This document shows positions 50,904-60,249 of a stretch of DNA of 64,000 bases, one piece after another. Position 1 is the stretch's first letter. Every line of letters starts with the position of its first letter. This DNA comes from Clostridia bacterium (GTDB lineage Bacteria; Bacillota; Clostridia; Christensenellales; Borkfalkiaceae), in assembly GCA_017466825.1 (NCBI GenBank), contig JAFTTJ010000020.1, positions 97,094 to 161,093 on the forward strand. The letters run 5' to 3'. Under the pieces are notes generated by a model, which had not been told where the DNA came from, ran no database searches, and saw nothing but the letters and a program-made list of their open reading frames with translations. A program made the translations under genes and the position numbers.

Positions 50904-52553
50904 ATGAGTTTAAGTAAAGACCAAAAGGGAAAGGCTTGGCTTAAAGAAAACGTAGGTAAGTATCAACCGTCGATTATCGCCTTGGCGATATTGACCGTTC
51001 TTTCTACCGTCTGTTCGGTCGGCTTTGCGTATCTGTCTAGTTTTTTAATCGACAGCGCAACCAACCGCCAAACGGAAAAGTTAATCCTTTTTTCATGCGT
51101 GGTGTTGGGGCTTTTGCTCGCTAGAATAATTTTTAGAGCAGTTACAAATTACTACGCCGAAAAATGTAGGACTACTATCGTTACCGATTTGCGCAGGCAA
51201 ACCTTTTCAAGAATTTTAAAATCTAATTACGCCGACGTAAAAGATTATCATAGCGGAGAACTCGTTGCGAGAATTTCCGCCGATTCGGGCGAGATTGCAA
51301 GCACTACCGTTGGTATAGTTCCGCAAACGGTCGGCATGATAATTCAAATTTTAGGCGCGTTGGTGGCTCTTATTGCAATCGATCCGCTATTTACCTTGTT
51401 TTTGGTGGTAGGCGCAGTCGTTATCATAGCAATTTCGGCTTTTTTAAGAAAGAAAACCAAGTGGTTTCATAAAGAAATTATGTCTTCGGACGCATCGGCT
51501 CGCTCGTTTATGCAAGAGAGTATTCAGTCCGAACTCACGGTAAAGGCGTTTGGAGCGGAAGAAAAAACCGTAAAAAAAGCCGACGAAATTTTAGACGTTT
51601 ATAAAGAAAGAAGGCTCGGTAGGGCAAAACTCAATTCGTTTATGGGCGTGCTTTACGCCCTTATAACTAACGTAGGGCTCGTCTTTGCAATAATTTGGTG
51701 CGCAGTCAATATCATGTTAGTTGGGGCGGAGTATTACGGGGCGGTACTTTCAATCGTTCTTTTGATGGAACAACTTCAACGCCCACTATCTACTATATCT
51801 GCAATCATGCCCGCGTACTACGCTCGTCAGGCTAGTGCCGAAAGGCTAAACGAAATAGATTCTTTTGAAAAAGAGAATACTATAGATAGCGTAAGCGAAG
51901 AATTTTATTATCAAATTAAAAAAATTAGCCTTAAAAACGCCGTGTTTAGTTATGGCGCGGAAAGGGTTTTAGACGGGTTTAACGTAGATATTGATATGGG
52001 TAAAACGACTTGTATCTACGGCGAATCGGGCGGTGGTAAAAGCACTTTACTTAAACTTTTGCTTGGCGTGTACACCCTTAGCGAAGGCAGTTTAAATTTC
52101 GTTACCGATAGCGGTGAAATCGCAGTCGATTCTACTTATCGCAGTTTGTTTGCATACGTTCCGCAGGGTAATTTCCTGTTTACAGGCACGGTTTACGAAA
52201 ACTTAACCTTCTTTTCAAACGAGCAAAATCAAGACCTTTTAAAGGATAAAGTTAAAAAGGCAATAGCCGATTCTTGTTCGGAATTCGTCTACGATTTGCC
52301 AAACGGATTAGATACTTTTTTAACCGAGCAGGGCGGAGGACTTTCTGAAGGTCAACGCCAAAGACTTGCCGTAGCAAGGGCGCTCGTTTCGGGTAGACCT
52401 ATTCTTTTGCTCGACGAAGCGACTTCGGCTTTAGACGAGCCGACCGAAAAAAGACTTATGGAAAATTTGCTTGCTATGAAAGATAAAACCTGCGTTATAA
52501 TTTCGCACCGTCAAACGGTTATCGAATCGGCGGATAGTACTGTAAAAATTTAA
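50904..52553 (+). CDS. ABC exporter (fused permease-ATPase)
   Basis: 549-residue half-transporter starting MSLSKDQKGKAWLK behind AAAGGAAAATAAA. Six transmembrane helices, then NBD with Walker A GESGGGKSTLL, signature LSEGQRQRLAVARAL, Walker B ILLLDEATSALD. The C-terminus stops at ADSTVKI, shorter than usual for such exporters. There is no C39 peptidase domain, so if it exports peptides a separate protease (the S26 protein) would cleave them. Confidence 0.9.
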   Translation: MSLSKDQKGKAWLKENVGKYQPSIIALAILTVLSTVCSVGFAYLSSFLIDSATNRQTEKLILFSCVVLGLLLARIIFRAVTNYYAEKCRTTIVTDLRRQTFSRILKSNYADVKDYHSGELVARISADSGEIASTTVGIVPQTVGMIIQILGALVALIAIDPLFTLFLVVGAVVIIAISAFLRKKTKWFHKEIMSSDASARSFMQESIQSELTVKAFGAEEKTVKKADEILDVYKERRLGRAKLNSFMGVLYALITNVGLVFAIIWCAVNIMLVGAEYYGAVLSIVLLMEQLQRPLSTISAIMPAYYARQASAERLNEIDSFEKENTIDSVSEEFYYQIKKISLKNAVFSYGAERVLDGFNVDIDMGKTTCIYGESGGGKSTLLKLLLGVYTLSEGSLNFVTDSGEIAVDSTYRSLFAYVPQGNFLFTGTVYENLTFFSNEQNQDLLKDKVKKAIADSCSEFVYDLPNGLDTFLTEQGGGLSEGQRQRLAVARALVSGRPILLLDEATSALDEPTEKRLMENLLAMKDKTCVIISHRQTVIESADSTVKI

Positions 52554-52633
52554 ATTTTAAAGTTTTAAACCTTTTACACTTTTCATAAAACTTTTAAAAA
52601 TCGCTTATTTTATCAATGATTTTAACAAAAATT

Positions 52634-52663
52634 AAAGCGTCGGCATTTTGCCGACGCTTTTTT
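52634..52663. terminator. Terminator between the exporter gene and DUF1846 gene
   Basis: Stem AAAGCGTCGGC/GCCGACGCTTT with ATTTT loop, T run on the plus strand. Confidence 0.88.
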
Positions 52664-52672
52664 CGTGTAAAA

Positions 52673-54157
52673 TTAGTGAGCGTGATTTTTATCTTTAAAA
52701 ATCGGGTTCATCGTAAGGTTTATGCCGAGTTTTTTGTAAAACTTTTCGTCGTTGTGAGCGAGCATAACCGTCGTGTGCGCTTCGCAATTTCTAAGTTTAG
52801 GAAGTTGCATAATTGCCTTTGCGGCGTTGGGGTCGTGCTCTGCCGAAGACGAAAGAGCAATCAACATTTCGTCTATGTGAAGCCTTGGGTTTTTACTGCC
52901 GAGATACTTAATTTTTAAGTCTTGTATAGGCATTATTGAACTCTTTGAAATAAGGTCAACGTTATCGTCAATGCCTGCAAGGTGCTTTAATGCGTTTAAT
53001 AGCATACTTGAAGAGCAGCCGAAAAGTTCGCCCGTTTTGCCCGTGATAATCGTGCCGTCGTCAAGTTCAATTGCAGCGGCGGGCAAGCCCCTTTCAGCCG
53101 AAATTTTATTTGCAACGCTATAAACCGTTCTTTCGCTTAAATCTACGTTGTTACCCTTTATAATAAGGTCAATCTTATCCGATTCCGTAGGCGGTAAGTC
53201 GTTTCGTCTTTCATTTGCAAGCGCCTTAAAATAGCGCCTTAAAATTTCTTGCTTTGCCGCTTCAACGCACGCGTCGTTGTCGCTAATTGCATAGCCTGCC
53301 ATATTTACGCCCATATCGGTGGGGGATTTGTAGGGCGATTTGCCCATAATCTTTTCAAAAATGGCGTTTAAAACGGGGAATATTTCAACGTCGCGATTGT
53401 AGTTTACCGCTTGCTTGCCGTAAGCAGACAAATGCCACGGGTCGATCATGTTTACGTCGTTTAAGTCGGCGGTAGCCGCTTCGTAAGCAAGGTTTACCAT
53501 GTGGTTTAAGGGTAAATTCCAAATGGGGAAGGTTTCGTATTTAGCGTAGCCAACCTTGTTGCCCCTTAAATGTTCAAGGTATAATTGCGAAAGGCAAGTT
53601 GCCATTTTGCCCGAACCCGGACCGGGCGCGGTGATGATTATTAAATCTTTAGAAGTTTCGATATATTCGTTTTTACCAAGACCGTCCGGACTCACGATAA
53701 GGGGTACGTTGTGCGGGTAGCCCTTTATATTATAATGACGGTAGACTTTTACGCCGAGTTTTTTAACCTTTTCCGCAAAAACTTTAGCCGCGTCGTTATT
53801 GTCTGAAAATTGAGTCAAAACGATACTGCCGACGTAAAGGTCGTAACTTCTAAAAACGTCGATAAGCCTAATTGCGTCTTGGTCGTAGGTGATACCAAGG
53901 TCGGCTCTTACTTTATTTTTAATAATATCGTTAGAGTTTACGACTATTACTATTTCCGCTCTATCTTTAAGTTTGCAGAGCATTTTAATCTTGTTGTCTG
54001 GCTCAAAGCCGGGCAAAACTCTCGCCGCGTGAAAATCGTCAAAGAGTTTACCCCCGAATTCAATGTAGAGTTTGCCCCCGAATTCGTCTATTCTTTCAAG
54101 AATTTTTTCCGATTGAAGTTTTAGGTATTTTTCACTATCAAAGCCGATTTTCTTCAT
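52673..54157 (-). CDS. DUF1846 family protein
   Basis: 494 residues. Start ATG 54157 (MKKIGFDSEKYLKLQSEKIL) behind AGAGGGACGACT. The family is a conserved nucleotide-binding-like protein of unknown function. Segments IIITAPGPGSGKMATCLSQLYL contain a P-loop-like GPGSGK, and there is LHIDEMLIALSSSAEHDP near the C-terminus. Convergent with the exporter operon. Confidence 0.88.
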   Translation of the reverse strand: MKKIGFDSEKYLKLQSEKILERIDEFGGKLYIEFGGKLFDDFHAARVLPGFEPDNKIKMLCKLKDRAEIVIVVNSNDIIKNKVRADLGITYDQDAIRLIDVFRSYDLYVGSIVLTQFSDNNDAAKVFAEKVKKLGVKVYRHYNIKGYPHNVPLIVSPDGLGKNEYIETSKDLIIITAPGPGSGKMATCLSQLYLEHLRGNKVGYAKYETFPIWNLPLNHMVNLAYEAATADLNDVNMIDPWHLSAYGKQAVNYNRDVEIFPVLNAIFEKIMGKSPYKSPTDMGVNMAGYAISDNDACVEAAKQEILRRYFKALANERRNDLPPTESDKIDLIIKGNNVDLSERTVYSVANKISAERGLPAAAIELDDGTIITGKTGELFGCSSSMLLNALKHLAGIDDNVDLISKSSIMPIQDLKIKYLGSKNPRLHIDEMLIALSSSAEHDPNAAKAIMQLPKLRNCEAHTTVMLAHNDEKFYKKLGINLTMNPIFKDKNHAH

Positions 54158-54306
54158 AGTCGTCCCTCTCGTTTGTACTAACTGTTGCAAGTAGCCGAGT
54201 TAGGCTTTTTGCTAACACTTAATTATTATAACAAATCAAAAAAATATTTGCAATAGATAAACGGAAAATTATATTAATTTTTAATAAATTAAAAATTGAT
54301 TTTTTA

Positions 54307-54336
54307 TTGACAAGACTTTGATGAAAATATTATAAT
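54307..54336 (+). promoter_or_regulatory. Promoter of the esterase gene
   Basis: TTGACA at 54307-54312, 18-bp spacer, TATAAT at 54331-54336. Confidence 0.8.
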
Positions 54337-54388
54337 TAAATTCAACTATTAAAAATATTTTGCAGAATAAAAAAATAAAGGAGTGGTT

Positions 54389-55249
54389 ATGAAATATTTT
54401 ACTGTTGATTTATACGAGTATTTCGGCGTAACTAAGCCCGAAGGCGGTGTGGGTGCGCTCACTTGTTACGTAAAGGAAAATAGTAGAGAAATAAGCCCCG
54501 AAAGGTATAGTCCTGCAATGCTCGTTATTCCCGGTGGTGGTTACTCTATGGTTAGTGATAGAGAGGGCGAGCCCGTAGCAACGGCGTTTCTTTCTAAAGG
54601 GTTTTCTTGTTTCGTTTTAAACTATTCAGTCGCCCCGATAAGGTTTCCTTATCAACTTGTCGAAGGGGTTATGGCAATGAACTATATTAGGTTAAACTCA
54701 AAGGAATTGTTCGTTGACGAAAATTCGGTTTGCGCGGTGGGTTTTTCGGCGGGCGGTCATCTTTGCTCAACGCTCGCAACTATTCCCGATTGCGCCGAAG
54801 TTTCAAAAGTTTTTGAAAGCAAAGTAAACGCAAGGCCTAACGCCGTTATTTTGAGTTATCCCGTAATAACCAGTTCCGCAAAGGGGCACGCTTCTAGTTT
54901 CTTCAATCTTTGCGGTGACCATAACGTCGATTTGCAAAAGGCTTTGGATATTACGAAGTTGGTCGACGAAAATTCTGCGCCAGCCTTCATTTGGGCTACT
55001 TATGAAGACGGCATTGTGCCCGTAAAAAACTCTTTGCTAGTTGCCGACGCTTACGATAGAGCAGGCGTAAAATTTTCCCTTCATATTTGGGGTAAGGGCG
55101 CGCACGGGTTGTCCGTTGCGGATAAAACTGTGTACGGCGACGCGACTGGCGGATACGAAATAATTGAAAACGCTTCTAAAAGCGTTAAGTTATGGGTTGA
55201 CTTGGCAGTTGAGTGGCTTGAAGAATTAGATATTAGTGTTAAAAGTTAG
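54389..55249 (+). CDS. Alpha/beta hydrolase, acetyl-esterase type
   Basis: 286 residues with the oxyanion motif PGGGYSMV, nucleophile elbow GFSAGG, acidic residue probably in ATYEDGIVP and catalytic His in GKGAHGLS. This matches the BD-FAE/acetyl xylan esterase-like group that removes acyl groups from sugars. ATG 54389 behind AAAGGAG; a GTG at 54383 is in frame. No signal peptide, so cytoplasmic. Confidence 0.85.
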   Translation: MKYFTVDLYEYFGVTKPEGGVGALTCYVKENSREISPERYSPAMLVIPGGGYSMVSDREGEPVATAFLSKGFSCFVLNYSVAPIRFPYQLVEGVMAMNYIRLNSKELFVDENSVCAVGFSAGGHLCSTLATIPDCAEVSKVFESKVNARPNAVILSYPVITSSAKGHASSFFNLCGDHNVDLQKALDITKLVDENSAPAFIWATYEDGIVPVKNSLLVADAYDRAGVKFSLHIWGKGAHGLSVADKTVYGDATGGYEIIENASKSVKLWVDLAVEWLEELDISVKS

Positions 55250-55287
55250 GTTATATCATATCTCGTGACTGTTAAAAAAGATAAAAT

Positions 55288-55325
55288 AAATCCCCGCATC
55301 CGAAATTAGGTTGCGGGGATTTTTG
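55288..55325 (+). terminator. Terminator after the esterase gene
   Basis: Stem AAATCCCCGCA/TTGCGGGGATTT and T run. Confidence 0.88.
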
Positions 55326-55378
55326 CGTAAAAATCAATATTTTAGGATAGAGTATAAATAAAATTGAATACAAGAAAT

Positions 55379-55412
55379 ACCGCAAATTCCTTTAGGAACT
55401 TGCGGTAAATTT
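55379..55412 (-). terminator. Hairpin downstream of rpsT
   Basis: ACCGCAA-TTCCT / AGGAA-TTGCGGT inverted repeat directly after the rpsT stop; T run weaker on the minus strand. Confidence 0.65.
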
Positions 55413-55425
55413 ATTTTTGTTTAAA

Positions 55426-55695
55426 TTAAGCGTTTTTAAGAGCGTTAATTCTCTTTGCTAAACCCGACTTCTTGTTAGCGGCGGTATTTTTGTGATATAC
55501 GCCCTTAGAAACAGAAGAGTCGATTAAAGAAGCAACGCTGTTGTAGAGTTTAACAGCTTCTTCGTAGTTGCCGGCGTCGATAACTTCGTTAAGTTTTCTA
55601 ATAGCGGTCTTTACTTCAGATTTGTTGCTTTTGTTGATTGAGTTCTTCTTTGCGCTTACGAGTACGCGCTTTTTAGCAGATTTAATGTTAGGCAC
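55426..55695 (-). CDS. rpsT: 30S ribosomal protein S20
   Basis: Binds 16S rRNA helices in 30S assembly. Family start MPNIKSAKKRVLVSAKKNSINKSNKSEVKT and the KGVYHKNTAANKKSGLAKRI end are clear. The start is GTG at 55695 (SD AAGGAG with 7-nt spacer); the longer frame beginning at 55722 includes the SD and is wrong. 89 residues is usual. Confidence 0.96.
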   Translation of the reverse strand: MPNIKSAKKRVLVSAKKNSINKSNKSEVKTAIRKLNEVIDAGNYEEAVKLYNSVASLIDSSVSKGVYHKNTAANKKSGLAKRINALKNA

Positions 55696-55853
55696 TTTAT
55701 TTCTCCTTTTTATATAAAACAAATTTACAGTAAGCCTATTTTACCACAAAATTTCACGCTTGGCAACAATATTTAACTGCTTTTTTCATTTTATTTTTTA
55801 AAAATTTTAAACTTTATCATACCTTTTTGAGTTAAATCATAATATTACTTATT

Positions 55854-56558
55854 ATGGATAGAAGATGTATTGTAATTTGCGACAGCGGAGTGGGCGGCCT
55901 GCGCCTACTTAAAAGATTAGAAAGGGCGTTTCCTAGAGAAGATTTTATCTATTACGCCGACTACAAAAATTTGCCTTACGGCGAAAAGACGTGCGAAGAA
56001 CTCGTTTCAATAGTTCAAGGGGTTTACGACAATCTAGTAAAATTTTCACCTAAACTAGTCGTGTTTGCTTGCAACACGGCGTCTACGGTGGCTTTGCAAA
56101 AAATCAAGGCGTACAATTCGCCTGTAATGGGCGTATATCCAACGCTAGGAAAGGGTAACGGGCTTTTGCTTTGCACTAAGGGTACGGCAAATAGCGACTA
56201 CGTCAAGAATTTAACGCGCGGGAAAACCGTTGAAGTAAAGGCTCTTTCCGGTCTTGCCGAAGAGATTGAAAACTCTATAATTTTAGGCTCGGAAATAAAT
56301 CTAGAACGATATTTCAAGGGCGAAAAGAGTGATTACGACTTCATATCCCTTGGTTGCACTCATTACCCATTTATAACCGAAAATCTTAAAAAATTTTTTC
56401 CATCGGCTAAGTTTTTTAGCGGTGAAGACCTTTTGTTTGAAAAAATCGTGTTTTTCATAACCACTTTTGACACCGACCAAAAACGGGGTAAAATTTGCTT
56501 TTTAGGGGAGCGAAAAAAAGAGCTGAAAAAGGCTTATAAAAATTTAAAATTATTATAA
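55854..56558 (+). CDS. murI: Glutamate racemase
   Basis: Makes D-glutamate for peptidoglycan. Catalytic cysteines occur in FACNTAST (Cys in N-half) and LGCTHYPF (C-half), with DSGVGGLRLL and YYADYKNLPYG as substrate motifs. 234 residues, slightly short (usual about 260). No SD precedes the ATG; the region upstream is AT-only with a CATAAT about 10 nt before the start, so the message may be leaderless. It precedes the mra cluster. Confidence 0.92.
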   Translation: MDRRCIVICDSGVGGLRLLKRLERAFPREDFIYYADYKNLPYGEKTCEELVSIVQGVYDNLVKFSPKLVVFACNTASTVALQKIKAYNSPVMGVYPTLGKGNGLLLCTKGTANSDYVKNLTRGKTVEVKALSGLAEEIENSIILGSEINLERYFKGEKSDYDFISLGCTHYPFITENLKKFFPSAKFFSGEDLLFEKIVFFITTFDTDQKRGKICFLGERKKELKKAYKNLKLL

Positions 56559-56580
56559 TAATTTTAAATTAAGTTTAGGG

Positions 56581-56630
56581 TTTGGGGTTGCGAAAACGGT
56601 CGATTTTTGCAATCTCAAACTTTTTTTAAT
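56581..56630 (+). terminator. Terminator between murI and mraZ
   Basis: Imperfect stem TTTG-GGGTTGCGAAAA / TTTTTGCAATCTCAAA followed by TTTTTTT. Confidence 0.7.
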
Positions 56631-56653
56631 TTTTTTCGAAAAACTTTTAAAAA

Positions 56654-56668
56654 GTGGTTGACAGTGGG
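56654..56668 (+). promoter_or_regulatory. MraZ-box-like direct repeats
   Basis: GTGGT and GTGGG 10 nt apart, overlapping the -35, matching the TGGGN-N5-TGGGN spacing of MraZ autoregulatory sites. Confidence 0.6.
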
Positions 56669-56686
56669 AACAAAATAGTATATAAT
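56658..56686 (+). promoter_or_regulatory. Consensus promoter of mraZ
   Basis: TTGACA at 56658-56663, exact 17-bp spacer, TATAAT at 56681-56686. Followed by SD AAGGAGG. Confidence 0.93.
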
Positions 56687-56718
56687 GTATTTATAAATTG
56701 CAAGGAGGCCAAGATTTT

Positions 56719-57147
56719 ATGTATTTTTCTGGCGAGCAAGCCCATCAGCTTGATTCTAAAAACAGAATAAGAATTCCCGCCAAATACAAGAGCGAAATCT
56801 CTGAAAAGTTAGTTTTCAGTAAAGGCGTTACTCCTTGTATTTACGTGCTTCCTTACAGCAAATACGCTGAAATGGTTGACAAGTTCGATAAACTTCCACC
56901 TTTTTCAAAAGACGTTCAACTTGCAATATCAGCTTACATGTCCACCTTTGAAATTTTAGAAGAAGACAATCAAGGTAGAATACTTCTTCCGCAATCTCTC
57001 TTAGAGTATGCGGGCATTAAAAAGGAAGTCGTTACCGTAGGCGTTAGGGATAGGCTTGAAATTTGGGGCGCTGAAAAAAGGGAAGAAGTTCTCGGCAAAA
57101 AATCTTTCGAAGATTATATGGCAATTCTTTCGGATAGGTTATCGTAA
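56719..57147 (+). CDS. mraZ: Division/cell-wall cluster regulator MraZ
   Basis: AbrB-like DNA-binding protein, 142 residues, that represses its own operon. Motifs HQLDSKNRIRIPAKYK and the second repeat LEEDNQGRILLPQSL are the two swapped-hairpin modules. The ATG 56719 behind AAGGAGG is chosen; an upstream TTG frame start is ignored. Its stop overlaps rsmH by 1 bp (TAATG). Confidence 0.95.
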   Translation: MYFSGEQAHQLDSKNRIRIPAKYKSEISEKLVFSKGVTPCIYVLPYSKYAEMVDKFDKLPPFSKDVQLAISAYMSTFEILEEDNQGRILLPQSLLEYAGIKKEVVTVGVRDRLEIWGAEKREEVLGKKSFEDYMAILSDRLS

Positions 57148-58082
57148 TGGAATTTAAGCATTATTCGGTTATGAAGGAAGAGTGCTTGCAAGGTCTTGAT
57201 ATAAAACCCGACGGGATATATTTTGACGGCACGCTCGGCGGGGCGGGGCACTCGTACGAAATCTTAACTAGGCTTACGGGATGCGGAAAGTTAATCGCAA
57301 CCGACCTTGATACCGACGCCATTGCAAACGCTAAGAAAAAACTTGCCGAATTTGATGGTAAATTCGAACTTTTCAACGATAATTTCAAAAATATAGCAAG
57401 CGTTTTAGACGAACTTAACATATCGCAAATAGACGGTATATTGATCGACCTTGGCGTTAGTTCCTACCAGCTCGACAATAGAGAAAGGGGTTTTTCATAT
57501 TTGAGCGACGACGTAAGGCTTGATATGAGAATGGACCAAAATCAAGGCAAAAGCGCTTGGGAAGTAGTCAATTATTACGAAAAATCAAAACTCGCGTATA
57601 TCTTTTCGGTTTACGGTGAAGAAAAGTTTGCCGAAAATATTGCAAAGAATATATGTGAAAAAAGAAAGGTAAAACCAATCGATACCACGGGCGAACTCGT
57701 TAGGATAATAGACGAGAGTATTCCTTACAAGTTTAAACAAAACGGACACCCTGCTAAAAAGGTTTTTCAAGCGATAAGAATTGAGGTAAACGAAGAATTA
57801 GACGGGCTTGCCGAATGTTTAAAAACCATGGTAAAACGCCTTAAAAAAGGGGGCAGGTTAGTCGTTTTAACCTTCCATTCGTTAGAAGACAGAATAGTTA
57901 AGCAAACTTTTAAAGATTTAGAAACCGACTGTATATGCGACAAGCGTTTTCCAATCTGCGTTTGCGGAAAGAAGAGGGAAATAAAAATACTTACTAAAAA
58001 GCCGATTGAAGCGAGTGAGACCGAAATTAAAGAAAACTCGCGTTCACACAGCGCAAAACTTAGAATTATCCAAAAAATTTGA
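57147..58082 (+). CDS. rsmH: 16S rRNA (cytosine-1402-N4) methyltransferase RsmH
   Basis: SAM-dependent methyltransferase (old name MraW), 311 residues. GxGGH motif GTLGGAGHS, LIDLGVSSYQLD, and the conserved LTFHSLEDRIVK. Translationally coupled to mraZ. Standard second gene of the dcw cluster. Confidence 0.96.
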   Translation: MEFKHYSVMKEECLQGLDIKPDGIYFDGTLGGAGHSYEILTRLTGCGKLIATDLDTDAIANAKKKLAEFDGKFELFNDNFKNIASVLDELNISQIDGILIDLGVSSYQLDNRERGFSYLSDDVRLDMRMDQNQGKSAWEVVNYYEKSKLAYIFSVYGEEKFAENIAKNICEKRKVKPIDTTGELVRIIDESIPYKFKQNGHPAKKVFQAIRIEVNEELDGLAECLKTMVKRLKKGGRLVVLTFHSLEDRIVKQTFKDLETDCICDKRFPICVCGKKREIKILTKKPIEASETEIKENSRSHSAKLRIIQKI

Positions 58083-58113
58083 TCATATAAAATAAATTCA
58101 GGGGAGAAAGAAT

Positions 58114-58656
58114 ATGTATAATAACAAGAAAAGCAACACTTTAGTAGCAGAAAAAGTAACCACCACTTCTATCGACGAATTGTTGACCTTTGATTCGGTA
58201 GACGTACAAGAAGTTAAAACGGGCGTAAAAGCATATCAAACGCCCACTATTGAATATATTGAAGAAGAACAACGCGAGGAAACTGCCGTTTATGAAAATT
58301 TAGACATTATGCCTTCGTCTACTACTTTGCAATTCAGTAAACAAAACCCCGAAGTTCGCCAAGAAGTTGAAAAGGCTCAAAAGACCAAAAAGACTACGTC
58401 TGATAAAGATTATTCTTTCGGCACTAAGGCTAAAATTTTGGTTGCAGTTTACGCTCTCGTTATCGTAACCATTTTATCGCTCATTATGATCAATTCAAGA
58501 TTGCTCAAAAATCTCGATAGCACTATCGGTAATTATTCTTCGCAAGTTGCCGACTTAAACGAAGAATATAATCTCGTTATGGAAGAACTTGAAGAAGTAA
58601 AGAGCGACGAAGAAATCATCAAAAAGGCTCTTGAAATGGGTATGGAAAAAGCATAA
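58114..58656 (+). CDS. ftsL: Cell-division protein FtsL-like
   Basis: 180-residue bitopic membrane protein. A long cytoplasmic N-terminus (about 105 residues, acidic) precedes one helix (KILVAVYALVIVTILSLIMI) and a short coiled-coil (LDSTIGNYSSQVADLNEEYNLVMEELEEV). The position between rsmH and the class B PBP identifies it. SD GGGGAGAAAG. It recruits the divisome septal synthase. Confidence 0.85.
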   Translation: MYNNKKSNTLVAEKVTTTSIDELLTFDSVDVQEVKTGVKAYQTPTIEYIEEEQREETAVYENLDIMPSSTTLQFSKQNPEVRQEVEKAQKTKKTTSDKDYSFGTKAKILVAVYALVIVTILSLIMINSRLLKNLDSTIGNYSSQVADLNEEYNLVMEELEEVKSDEEIIKKALEMGMEKA

Positions 58657-58668
58657 TTTGGAGATATT

Positions 58669-60249
58669 ATTATTAAAAACTTAAACTTAAATATTTTACG
58701 AAAGAGGTTATTTGCGCTCGTTTGCGCGATAACCTTTATTTTTTTGTCAATTTCATTAAGAGTGTTTTATATTCAAATCGTTTGGGGGGACGAGTTACAG
58801 TCAAAGGCGATAGACCAATGGACGAGAGAACTGCCCATAATTGCCAGCCGTGGGCTAATTACGGATAGAAACGGCGTAGTTTTGGCGGGTAACGAGCAGT
58901 CTTACGCCGTTTTCATAAGAACTAGGTCGGTTGTAGATCCCGTTCTCGTCAGTAACACACTATCTAAGTCGCTGGGAGTAGACGAAAAGAAGTTGTACGA
59001 TAAAATTCTTTCGACTAAAACTTCCGAAATAACCGTAAAACGTCGAGTTGACAAACAGACTGTGGAAAAACTTAACGGGGCAAACTTAAACGGCGTATAT
59101 TTTTCCCCTGACAACACGAGATATTACCCTTACGGCAACAGTTTAAGTCAAGTTCTGGGTTATACGTCCATAGATGGGCACGGGCAAAGCGGTATTGAAA
59201 GGTATTACGACGAGTATTTAAGCGGTTACGACGGTGAAATTTTATACGAAGCCGATCTTGTCGGCAAGGATATTCAAGGCAAAAACGCACGTTATATTTC
59301 CGCTACTGATGGACTTACGGTAAAACTTACGATAGATTACGAGTTGCAGAGTATTTGCGACGGCGCGGTTGCCAAGGCGTATGCCGAATACGTGCCGAAG
59401 TCCGCCGCAGTCATATTGCTAGATCCGTCAAACGGACAAATTCTCGCAATGAGTCAAAGCCCAAATTACGATTTAAACGACTTACCGAGAGACGATTTAC
59501 AACTTTTAAACAAGTTGAGTAGATGTTCGCTTATCGTCGACTCTTATGAGCCGGGGTCTACTTTTAAGGTTTTGACTGCCGCTGCCAATATAGAAGAGTA
59601 TTTAAAGGGTAACCCCAACGCATTCTCACTTGAACATATATTCAATTCGAGTAGATATAGATACGTTGACGGAAAAAAGATAAAGTGTTGGAGCACTCAC
59701 GAAAAGGGAAAACACGCAAACGAAAATTTAGCAATGGCTTTAAATAACAGTTGCAACCCCTGTTTCGTCGATATAGCCCTTTCGCTTGGTAAAGATAAGA
59801 TATACGAATATATAACGGCTTTTGGCTACGGTCAAGCCACGGGCGTAGATTTTGACGGTGAAGCGCTAGGAATGTTAGTGCCAAAGAGCGCGGTAAAAAA
59901 CGGCGATCTCGCAAGAATAGGCTTTGGCCAAACGATTGCCGTTACGCCCATACAACTCGCTTGCGCAACGGCTTGCGCTATAAACGGCGGTTATTACTAC
60001 GAGCCTTATTTAGTAAGTGAAATAAAGGACTCGCAAGGACGAATCGCCGAGATGATAAACCCAAAATTAAAAAGGCAAGTCATAAGCGAAAAAGCGTCTA
60101 AAATACTTGCCGAATATCTCGAAGGGGTTGTTGCAAACGGTAGCGGAAAACAAGCCTATATCGAAGGATATAAGGTGGGCGGAAAAACGGGTGTTTTTGG
60201 TCTTACTTGTGTAATAATAGCAATGAAAAAACGGGGTATAATGGCATAA
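58669..60249 (+). pseudogene. Class B penicillin-binding protein (FtsI/SpoVD type), cut after the KTG motif
   Basis: Transpeptidase that cross-links septal or spore peptidoglycan, interrupted by a mobile element. Start is probably ATT at 58669 (or 58672) behind GGAG (58660-58663). The first TTG (58744) would cut inside the membrane helix (LFALVCAITFIFLSISLRVF). Dimerisation domain, then catalytic STFK (PGSTFKVL), SNC-type (LNNSCN) and finally KTG in VGGKTG at 60184-60192. The natural Thr and the C-terminal about 100 residues (plus any PASTA) are absent; foreign residues VFGLTCVIIAMKKRGIMA close the frame. About 526 residues instead of 600-700. Confidence 0.9.

Noticed and set aside
52616-52918. 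100-residue plus-strand ORF
   Set aside because: Spans a terminator and the 3' end of the DUF1846 gene on the other strand.
58744-60249. TTG at 58744 as PBP start
   Set aside because: It falls inside the membrane helix; the cytoplasmic tail and helix start upstream are coding and have an SD.
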